Below are positions 1-5,504 of a DNA stretch of 5,504 bases, in pieces. Positions within the stretch are counted from its first letter, which is position 1; every line of letters begins with the position of its first letter. The DNA is from DATGZX01 sp035296965 (lineage in GTDB: Bacteria; Planctomycetota; Planctomycetia; Gemmatales; Gemmataceae): NCBI GenBank assembly GCA_035296965.1, contig DATGZX010000295.1:1-5504 (forward strand). Direction: 5' to 3'. The position numbers were made by a program, and so were the translations under genes. The notes beneath the pieces are model-generated. The model was not told where the DNA came from. It ran no database searches and saw only the letters and a list, made by a program, of their open reading frames with translations.

Positions 1-1137
1 CGATTCGGGCAGGATCGCGCGAAGCGAATGGCGGATGACCTCAACCACCTAATGCAAAATGCCGGCATCGGCTACCGGTTCAAGTGGACGCTTTACGACA
101 ACGCCGATGAGCTTGGCCGTTACGTGGGAAAACACGGTTACGACTCGATCCTGGCCGTCTTGCCGGAAGGCTGGAGGAAACCGCACCGCGATGACAGTAC
201 CCACGAGAAGATCAAACAGCGGATTGATGTGCCTTCGCAGTGCATCCACCACGACCATACCCTGCCGGAAGCTTGGGTGAATCGCCCCCACAGAGACATG
301 GTCCAGCAAGATCAAAAGCTGGCACGGCGCATTCAGCAGCGTTACGAGCTTTGCCTGTGGAACCTCCTCGCGAAGCTGCACTGGATTCCGTTCGCGCCTC
401 TCGATGCGTTCAATTACAACGTCCACATTGGACTGGACGTTGGTGGTCGCCACAACACCCATGTGATGGCTTGCCTGGGCTACGGCTTTTCGTCACCCAA
501 AGACTGTCTTCTATTCCGACCGGAAGAGATCGCGATCAACGTACAGAAAGCGGAGCCGATCCCGACCGAGTATCTGACGCGGGGGCTGCTTCAGTTAATC
601 GAACAGGTTCATTCGGAACTCGTGGCACTCGGCGTTACTCCCGACCTAGAACGGCTGCTCTTATTCCGTGACGGAAAGCTCATGGGCGACGGCGACGATT
701 GGAACGAAATTGATGCGATTCGCGCAGTCCTCAATCAATTGCGCGAGCGCGGCTGGGTCAGTGATCGGGCCGTGTGGACGGCCGTGGAGGTCATGAAGAA
801 CGCCGAAGAGTGGCGGATTCTGAGCGGAAACGACGGAGTGTGTAACCCACTCGTGGGGCAGTGCCTCTTTCCGTTCGACGATCAGTCAACGGGCCTCGTC
901 TGCACGACCGGCCTGCCGTACTTGCCTCAAGGAACTGCTTGCCCGCTAAAAATCAAAGTCATTGACATTGCCGGAAACGCCGACCGTCAGCAGGTGGTAC
1001 GTGATTTGGTGTGGGAAGCCGATATGTGCTTCACGAAACCCGACATCGGCATGAGCTTGCCTTGGGTGCTGCATGTGTCGGACGTGGGTGCACTGCAATC
1101 GGCACGCTCGTACCGGATCACGGGCATTACTCTGTGA
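1..1137 (+). CDS. Prokaryotic Argonaute (pAgo), C-terminal MID and PIWI domains; 5' end outside the window
   Basis: Guide-directed nuclease of the Argonaute family, cytoplasmic, expected to bind a short nucleic-acid guide and cut a complementary target. Residues are counted from the ATG at base 28. The MID region (about 35-120) has H59, K63 and Q71 (HEKIK then PSQCI) and K116 (LLAKL), matching the pattern of the pocket that holds the guide 5' end. The PIWI domain (about 131-369) begins NVHIGLDVGG with D137. It continues with E181 (IPTEYL; E176 is the alternative) as glutamate finger, RDG with D215, an NPLVG to QGTACPLK block, and a final LPWVLHVSD with D352. That gives an intact DEDD tetrad. 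The frame is open back to base 1 and no ribosome binding site precedes the ATG at 28, so that ATG is probably internal and the N, PAZ or linker parts lie outside the window. Long versus short pAgo cannot be decided here. The stop TGA lies inside the end of the convergent metallopeptidase gene. Family assignment is firm; catalytic activity is inferred from residues. Confidence 0.92.
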   Translation, partial: RFGQDRAKRMADDLNHLMQNAGIGYRFKWTLYDNADELGRYVGKHGYDSILAVLPEGWRKPHRDDSTHEKIKQRIDVPSQCIHHDHTLPEAWVNRPHRDMVQQDQKLARRIQQRYELCLWNLLAKLHWIPFAPLDAFNYNVHIGLDVGGRHNTHVMACLGYGFSSPKDCLLFRPEEIAINVQKAEPIPTEYLTRGLLQLIEQVHSELVALGVTPDLERLLLFRDGKLMGDGDDWNEIDAIRAVLNQLRERGWVSDRAVWTAVEVMKNAEEWRILSGNDGVCNPLVGQCLFPFDDQSTGLVCTTGLPYLPQGTACPLKIKVIDIAGNADRQQVVRDLVWEADMCFTKPDIGMSLPWVLHVSDVGALQSARSYRITGITL

Positions 1138-2293
1138 GGTCGGCCAGCAGGCGACCGATGATCGCCCGTTCCCATTCTTCATACGCTGCATCGGTTGACC
1201 GGCTGCGGGTCAGCCACGCTGCGAGAATGACATCGGTGCCGAATTCGAGTGGTTCCCCCTGTCTTTCCCTGTCTTCAACAGAAGCGATTCTGGCAGGCGT
1301 GCAACACGGAAGTGATAGTGCCTCGCATGTCTGAATAGCTGAGGAGATGGCTCCGCTTAAGAGACGCGGGTTTGCACACGCGACATGCAGGTTAGTTCTC
1401 TCGTCCGCCGGCCCAGTCGATGACCATCGGTCCAGCAAGTTCTGGATCGCACCAGTGTAGTACGCCCATCCAAGCCGGCCAGCCGCGTCAATCAATGCCG
1501 TGGCACGGATGTCATAGGGTGGGTGGCTCTGCCCGAGTTGGTAGGGATTCAAGTCATCGGCCTCCATCACATCCTGGAGGGCTGCGAGGTAAGCCGGCCC
1601 ACTGAGCCACAGCGATATCACGTCAACGGCGATCTCATGCGCCCAATTGTACTGATTGGAGGTCGGTGTCCAGTATCTCCTCACTTGTTCGGATGTGGCG
1701 TCCGCAACTTGCTTCGACGATCCGCGAATCCCAAACGTCTGTCTTTGGATCGATGCCAACACGGCGTCGAGTTCTTGAACGAATGCCGTGATGAAGGCGT
1801 CGCCGTCGCGAAACAGGATGTTGTGGCCAAGCTCATGGCAAAGGAAGGGATAATCGAGAAGATCGATATCATCAAGCGTGTCGTCGCCGGGCACGTGGAT
1901 CACATTTATCACATGCACTGAATTTCTATCTGTCGATGGCATAGGAACGGACTCGTGCCCCCAGGTCAAGGAAGGTTTCGGCACGAGCATGCTGGAGAGG
2001 CGGGCGCTGCCTTGCGAGCACTCCGCTGCTAATGCGGCAATGAGCTGGGCGTCGAATCTAAAGCGATCTCCGAATGTGACGGGCGTGGACTCAAGGACGC
2101 GGGTGACGTAGGTAGCCAGCAGTTCGGCAGCATCAGATGAAGTGCTCTCTGATTGGATAGCTTGTTGTATTTCAGATATGGTCCCGGCAAGCAGACTGCC
2201 GACATCGACCAGTGGGGAGTTGTCGAATCGGCGCTGCACTTGGATTAAGAGTCGTGCAAGCTGGTCATATCGGTCCCGGTTACGCCGCGCCAA
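1127..2293 (-). CDS. Putative gluzincin-type zinc metallopeptidase (HExxH protein)
   Basis: Predicted zinc-dependent peptidase of 388 residues; I do not recognise a named family. The segment YPFLCHELGHN gives the HExxH motif at H153-H157, with two His zinc ligands and catalytic E154. A second motif, HEIAVDVISLWLSG, places E220 and D224 about 65 residues later, as expected for the third ligand of gluzincins. A third motif, SHPPYDIR (256-263), resembles the SHP...R element of M48-like peptidases. There is no signal peptide and no membrane segment, unlike membrane-bound M48 enzymes, so it is likely cytosolic. The start is TTG: AAAGGAG lies 6 bases upstream, and the next in-frame Met is at residue 102. 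The gene begins inside the last codons of the nuclease-helicase (14 bp overlap), implying translational coupling, and its TAA stop overlaps the convergent Argonaute end by 11 bp. The role is unknown; context suggests a regulator or effector acting with the helicase. The coding call is firm and the peptidase call fairly good. Confidence 0.8.
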   Translation of the reverse strand: MARRNRDRYDQLARLLIQVQRRFDNSPLVDVGSLLAGTISEIQQAIQSESTSSDAAELLATYVTRVLESTPVTFGDRFRFDAQLIAALAAECSQGSARLSSMLVPKPSLTWGHESVPMPSTDRNSVHVINVIHVPGDDTLDDIDLLDYPFLCHELGHNILFRDGDAFITAFVQELDAVLASIQRQTFGIRGSSKQVADATSEQVRRYWTPTSNQYNWAHEIAVDVISLWLSGPAYLAALQDVMEADDLNPYQLGQSHPPYDIRATALIDAAGRLGWAYYTGAIQNLLDRWSSTGPADERTNLHVACANPRLLSGAISSAIQTCEALSLPCCTPARIASVEDRERQGEPLEFGTDVILAAWLTRSRSTDAAYEEWERAIIGRLLADLTE

Positions 2294-5200
2294 GAGGTGC
2301 TCCTTTACTACCGGTGTTCGATGATCGATCCCGACTCACGACGGACTCGCCTGGTTGTCTGGAAGAGTGAGGCGGACCGAAACCGGCAGCGAATTCGACA
2401 AGTTGGCAGAATTTGTTTACCAGTCTCAACTGCTCGATGGTCCTGCAAGGCGTTTCCAGAAGTTTTGGACTGGCGACTACCACTGCCAGACACTGCGCAC
2501 GAGACAAAGCCACGTTGAGACGGTTGGCGCTGAATAGGAATTCGATGTCGCGGGGCAGGCATTCGGCATCCGACGTGGCCATCGAGACAAGAACGATCGG
2601 TGCTTCCTGGCCCTGGAATTTATCTACCGTCCCGACTCTGGCCCCGTCGGGCAGAACCGATCTCAAGTGGTTGACCTGCACGTTATAGGGGCTGACAACG
2701 AGGATGTCGTCGGCCGACATCACCCGAACTGATCCGTTCTTGTCCTCGAATTTCTGTCCCACTAGCTGCTCATAGTAAGACTTGATTACCCTGCCTTCCT
2801 CTTCGCTTTTCTGCGAGCAGCCTGAATGGATCACTGGCAGAAAATGAATCCCTGCGGTCGTGATGCCGTCGATCGGCGACTCGAAAATCAACCGGCGCTT
2901 TGCATTTGCGGAATCGGGGGCAAGTCGGCCTTCATAGAACGCCTCTGAAATAAACTGGCACACGGCCGGATGAAGCCGCCGAGTGTGGTTGAGGAAGATG
3001 CCCCGGTTCGGAGCGACCGTGGCTTGGTCGCCGAGCAGGAAGTCCAGAATCGACGAGCCAGCTTCTCCCGGATGGACGCCCTGAATGGGCTGGCCGAGCT
3101 GCATCTGGTCACCGACCAGTACGATGTTTCGAGCGGCAGTCCCCATTGCAACGACGTTCGCAACGGAAACCTGACCGGCCTCGTCGATGAAGAGGTAATC
3201 GAGATGCCTGTCGAATCGTTCATGAGCAAATAGCCAAGCGCTTCCCGCCAGCAAAGGGGCATTCAGGCTAATGTTTTCACTTTTCTCTTCGCTGTGGATA
3301 AAGCGCCCATCGTAGATCGACTCGGCATTTCCCATCGACGCTTTCTTGATACCCTGGAAGCGGACTCCGAGCTTTTCGGCCATGTCCTCGACCATGTCGA
3401 GCAGGTTGTGGATTGCCTTGTGCGAGTTGGCCGCGACCCCGACTTTCTTGCCACGGCGGATCAGCTCGACGATGACATGGGCGCTAGTGTGCGTCTTGCC
3501 AGCGCCGGGTGGTCCCTGGATGAACAGGTACGAATCGGTAAGGCCAGCCACGGCCGCGGTGGTTGCCGCGAGCAAGTCATCGCCGCCAGCAACGATCGGC
3601 TGCCCTTCACTATGGGCATGGATTCGAGGCAATGCTTTGCTTAGGATATCCCGGATTGCAGGGTAGCTGTTCTTCTCGGCAAGCACATCATCGGCAAAGC
3701 GATAAATCGCTTCTCGCAGGGCATCGCTGTTGATCGGCCCTCCCGGTCCGATATTGAGGTGCTCAGGCAACGGACCGCTTTTGACGCCCCGCTTGATACC
3801 AACGACCAGACTTGCCTCGTCGATTTGCTCGATAGTGCCAGCAGCCATCAGCGTGGCCACGTCAACAACTTGGTCGCCGGCCTTTCGCTTGGTTTCCTGG
3901 GGTGGGAACCGATACGTGTGGAGAAGGGATCTTTTCACCGGCTCGGGACGCCGTGTCAGCGTCAGGCTTGCAAGGCATTCCGTGTCGTCGAGCAATTCAT
4001 CTTCGAATCGGTTTTGGCGGTCAAAGAACTCCCACCATTGCGGCCTTCCCTCGCGGGCGTGGAATTCGAGCAGGTCGGCAAGGTGACGGTGATAATCTTC
4101 TTCTCCGTCTGTCGCTGCTTCCATGAGCCGTCTTTGATAGTCGGCGTACCGCGCTTCGCGCTCCACGCGAGCCGCTTTCTTGTCGGCGGTGCCGTCGGCG
4201 TCGGTCGGTGCGGGCGGGCCGTCAAACCAGGCGATATCCCTTGCACGTTGCGTCAAGAGCCAGTCCCGGAGCTTGGCGGTTGAGATGCAATCGACCTCGT
4301 TATAGTCCACGATCTGTTGCAAGAGTTGGGGTTCGCCCGTCTCGCGCCAGCGGTTGTAAACGACGATGCTGTCGCCCGCGGTCGCTACTTCACCTTCGCG
4401 TTTTCCCATGTAGAAGGCTTCGAGGTTCTTGATCGAGTAGGCGGGTTCGGACACACGGATGGATTCGCGGACCACCATGTAGAGATCAACGAACTTCCTT
4501 CGGCGCAGTAGCTCGTCCAGCTGATGCTCAGCGACGGCGTATCGGCAAGCGAGTCGCTTTAGTGCAGTAGTTTCGTAGTGGTTGTAGTGGTAGACATAAG
4601 CCTCAGGATGAGTGGTCAAATGGCTGGACAGGAGGTCCATGAACTGGCCGAACGTGAGGCGCTCCTCCCCGTGGTTATGCGCCCACAGGGCCCTGAATGC
4701 CAGTTTCTCGTCCTTCCACGAGCACAAGCCGAATAAATACTCAAGGCCCTCCGGGTATAGCGGATCGCCCTCCATGTCGAAGAACAGGTCACCCAGATCA
4801 GGTCTTGGCAAGCGAGAGAAGCCGCGTCCTGGTTCGCATTCGATCAGTTCGTGTGCATTCTCGCCAGTCCGTCGTTTGTGTTCTTGGAGAGCGGCCTGAG
4901 ATCGCAATCGTTCAAACACCTGCGGATTCAGGTCAGGGATGCGGGTTTCGGGGCGCAATGCGGCCAGCTGGGCGACCGTCTTTACCCCAGCCCGTTCCAA
5001 TTTGGCTGCCTGAGTACGCTGGATATTGGCAACCAAGCTCAAGTGGTCATCCTTCTGCCATTGTGCGGCGCAGGTTTCCTTCCAGTGGCAGGTCGAGCAG
5101 TGCGAGCACGGCTCGGGATAGGAGTCAGACGGTGGTGATACAGCAAAGTCCTCAAGCCTATGCATGGCATGGCGCACATACGAGGCGAAGTCACTGACCA

Positions 5201-5459
5201 AAAAGCTGGCTTCGCTGCGATCGCCGAGAACGAGATGAGACCGCTCCGGCTGCGTCCCCTGTCGGATAACCAATAGACTTGAATAGACGCTCAGCTGAAT
5301 AAGGTGCTTGACCTGGGGATGCCTGGCCAGCTTGGTGTCGCTTGCTTCGTAGCCAAATGCTCCCATGTTAGCGGCGGCCAAGAGTTGAGCCATTATCGCA
5401 GAGCCAGTTGAGCCATTCCGCGATCGGTCGATCGCGGCTTTGGCTCTCTCATCCCACAT
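2280..5459 (-). CDS. TM0106-type RecB-like nuclease / SF1 helicase fusion, lacking the N-terminal part of the nuclease domain
   Basis: Large DNA (or RNA) processing enzyme. Residues are counted from the TTG at 5462. (1) RecB-like remnant, about 37-135: DTK (D42, K44), QxxxY (Q56, Y60) and a Cys cluster C119, C122, C125, C131 followed by DDHLSLV, typical of the family. (2) RNase H-like DEDD exonuclease domain, about 222-402: FFDMEGDP (D229, E231), YHYNHYE (E297), FVDLY (D326) and YNEVDC (D391). (3) Charged linker, about 425-530. (4) Upf1/Dna2-like SF1 helicase, about 620-1025: Walker A GPPGAGKT (650-657), Walker B DEAG (760-763), VGDQMQL (783-789), TRRLHP (827-832), GTVDKFQGQE (944-953) and NVALSR (983-988). 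A polar tail of about 35 residues follows. ATG 5459 is preferred because AAGGA lies 7 bases upstream; TTG 5462 is the alternative. Family members normally carry about 150 more N-terminal residues, including the GxxD metal ligand. These are absent, and an in-frame TGA lies at 5486-5484. Helicase and DEDD activity are plausible; RecB nuclease activity is doubtful. Confidence 0.93.
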   Translation of the reverse strand: MWDERAKAAIDRSRNGSTGSAIMAQLLAAANMGAFGYEASDTKLARHPQVKHLIQLSVYSSLLVIRQGTQPERSHLVLGDRSEASFLVSDFASYVRHAMHRLEDFAVSPPSDSYPEPCSHCSTCHWKETCAAQWQKDDHLSLVANIQRTQAAKLERAGVKTVAQLAALRPETRIPDLNPQVFERLRSQAALQEHKRRTGENAHELIECEPGRGFSRLPRPDLGDLFFDMEGDPLYPEGLEYLFGLCSWKDEKLAFRALWAHNHGEERLTFGQFMDLLSSHLTTHPEAYVYHYNHYETTALKRLACRYAVAEHQLDELLRRRKFVDLYMVVRESIRVSEPAYSIKNLEAFYMGKREGEVATAGDSIVVYNRWRETGEPQLLQQIVDYNEVDCISTAKLRDWLLTQRARDIAWFDGPPAPTDADGTADKKAARVEREARYADYQRRLMEAATDGEEDYHRHLADLLEFHAREGRPQWWEFFDRQNRFEDELLDDTECLASLTLTRRPEPVKRSLLHTYRFPPQETKRKAGDQVVDVATLMAAGTIEQIDEASLVVGIKRGVKSGPLPEHLNIGPGGPINSDALREAIYRFADDVLAEKNSYPAIRDILSKALPRIHAHSEGQPIVAGGDDLLAATTAAVAGLTDSYLFIQGPPGAGKTHTSAHVIVELIRRGKKVGVAANSHKAIHNLLDMVEDMAEKLGVRFQGIKKASMGNAESIYDGRFIHSEEKSENISLNAPLLAGSAWLFAHERFDRHLDYLFIDEAGQVSVANVVAMGTAARNIVLVGDQMQLGQPIQGVHPGEAGSSILDFLLGDQATVAPNRGIFLNHTRRLHPAVCQFISEAFYEGRLAPDSANAKRRLIFESPIDGITTAGIHFLPVIHSGCSQKSEEEGRVIKSYYEQLVGQKFEDKNGSVRVMSADDILVVSPYNVQVNHLRSVLPDGARVGTVDKFQGQEAPIVLVSMATSDAECLPRDIEFLFSANRLNVALSRAQCLAVVVASPKLLETPCRTIEQLRLVNKFCQLVEFAAGFGPPHSSRQPGESVVSRDRSSNTGSKGAPLGAA
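2300..2306 (-). promoter_or_regulatory. Ribosome binding site of the metallopeptidase gene
   Basis: AAAGGAG on the minus strand, 6 bases before the TTG at 2293-2291. It lies within the last codons of the nuclease-helicase gene. It fixes the unusual TTG start, as no ATG or GTG alternative has comparable support nearby. Confidence 0.8.
5383..5417. repeat. Two direct copies of a 12-bp repeat, AGTTGAGCCATT
   Basis: Exact copies of AGTTGAGCCATT at 5383-5394 and 5406-5417, offset by 23 bp. An extra GAGCCA core at 5401-5406 sits between and partly overlaps the second copy. Because 23 is not a multiple of three, the two copies are read in different frames inside the nuclease-helicase 5' end, so the repeat is not a protein repeat. 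It lies just upstream of the point where recognisable homology begins (GAFGYEA), which fits a rearrangement scar or a small repeated element. Confidence 0.7.
5418..5437. repeat. Perfect 9-bp inverted repeat with 2-bp spacer, CCGCGATCG-GT-CGATCGCGG
   Basis: The left arm 5418-5426 and right arm 5429-5437 are exact reverse complements, and each contains a GATC site. An outer, less regular pair, AGAGCCA (5400-5406) and TGGCTCT (5441-5447), could extend the stem. It abuts the second 12-bp direct repeat and lies about 22 bases inside the nuclease-helicase reading frame. Without a T-tract it does not look like an intrinsic terminator. It could be a REP-like palindrome, an operator-like site, or part of the scar where the nuclease N-terminus was lost. 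Confidence 0.6.
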
Positions 5460-5504
5460 CAATTCATCCTTGGCGCGACGGAGTCACTGCACGTACGCTG
5501 ACAT
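5459..5504 (-). other. Region upstream of the nuclease-helicase start; possible end of another reading frame with a TGATG junction
   Basis: All three minus-strand frames meet stops here: TGA at 5486-5484, 5466-5464 and 5461-5459. The last frame is open from the window edge, would end ...APRMN, and its TGA shares its A with the ATG at 5459. TGATG is a common coupled stop/start arrangement, so a gene may end here, but 14 codons are too few to identify it. None of the three frames shows the missing RecB nuclease motif. No convincing -35/-10 promoter is visible in these 46 bases. Confidence 0.25.
5467..5471 (-). promoter_or_regulatory. Probable ribosome binding site of the nuclease-helicase gene
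   Basis: AAGGA on the minus strand, 7 bases before ATG 5459 and only 4 before TTG 5462. The spacing favours the ATG. Its presence suggests that the shortened reading frame is really translated from here, although a five-base match can occur by chance. Confidence 0.5.

Noticed and set aside
28..1137. ATG at base 28 as the true start of a short MID-PIWI protein
   Set aside because: The frame is open through base 1 with plausible coding sequence, no ribosome binding site precedes the ATG, and 369 residues is short even for short pAgos. The gene most likely begins outside the window.
1..1137. PIWI-RE or an inactive short pAgo (SPARTA or DdmE type)
   Set aside because: The catalytic Asp positions and glutamate finger candidate are all present, including RDG and the C-terminal Asp, unlike inactive short pAgos, and the motifs follow standard pAgo PIWI order.
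1138..1156. Small inverted repeat GGTCG...CGACC just after the Argonaute stop, as a terminator
   Set aside because: The stem is only 5 bp, the loop is 9 bases, no T-tract follows, and it lies inside the metallopeptidase coding sequence.
3759..4283. Open plus-strand frame of 174 codons
   Set aside because: It lies wholly opposite the well-supported nuclease-helicase and shows no recognisable motif; it is a by-product of GC-rich antisense sequence. The same applies to plus-strand frames at 4697-5197 and 1523-1921 and to the offset frame at 240-671 inside the Argonaute.
2280..5462. Calling the nuclease-helicase a pseudogene
   Set aside because: Despite the missing N-terminal part, over 1000 codons are uninterrupted, the DEDD and helicase motifs are intact, a ribosome binding site precedes the start, and the downstream gene is coupled to it. 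A shortened functional protein is at least as likely.
1..5504. CRISPR arrays, tRNA or rRNA genes, insertion sequences
   Set aside because: No regularly spaced repeats beyond the single pair at 5383-5417, no cloverleaf-like sequence noticed, and no transposase-like reading frame; coding genes occupy nearly the whole window.

Overview
The window holds parts of three large genes and almost no intergenic DNA. Base composition is moderately GC-rich (by eye, somewhat above half G+C). Starts are bacterial in style, with Shine-Dalgarno motifs and TTG or ATG starts, and genes overlap by a few bases. This indicates a bacterial chromosome or large plasmid. The gene content looks like an accessory or defence region. 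The sequence alone does not identify the species.

Left part (1-1137, plus strand): the C-terminal MID and PIWI domains of a prokaryotic Argonaute (pAgo), cut by the left window edge. All four positions of the PIWI catalytic tetrad can be assigned (Asp, a Glu finger candidate, Asp in RDG, Asp), so it is predicted to be a cleaving, guide-directed nuclease. The MID pocket appears to be an HK-type 5'-end binding site.

Middle (1127-2293, minus strand): a 388-residue cytoplasmic protein with an HExxH zinc-metallopeptidase signature and two further gluzincin-like motifs. Its 3' end overlaps the Argonaute 3' end by 11 bp, convergently.

Right part (2280 to about 5460, minus strand): a roughly 1060-residue nuclease-helicase of the TM0106/RecB-like type. 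In order it has a remnant of a RecB-like nuclease with a Cys cluster, a DEDD-type RNase H-like exonuclease domain (RNase_H_2 type) and a C-terminal superfamily 1 helicase. Its 3' end overlaps the metallopeptidase start by 14 bp, so these two form a translationally coupled operon. The expected N-terminal part of the RecB domain, including its metal-binding Asp, is missing. The break lies next to a cluster of short direct and inverted repeats (5383-5437).

Putting the genes together is inference. A predicted active Argonaute sits tail to tail with an operon encoding a nuclease-helicase and a metallopeptidase. The helicase-nuclease could unwind or degrade DNA in the same anti-plasmid or anti-phage response, and the peptidase could be a regulator or an effector. 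I know of no named defence system with this combination, but functional linkage is not proven because the pAgo is on the opposite strand.
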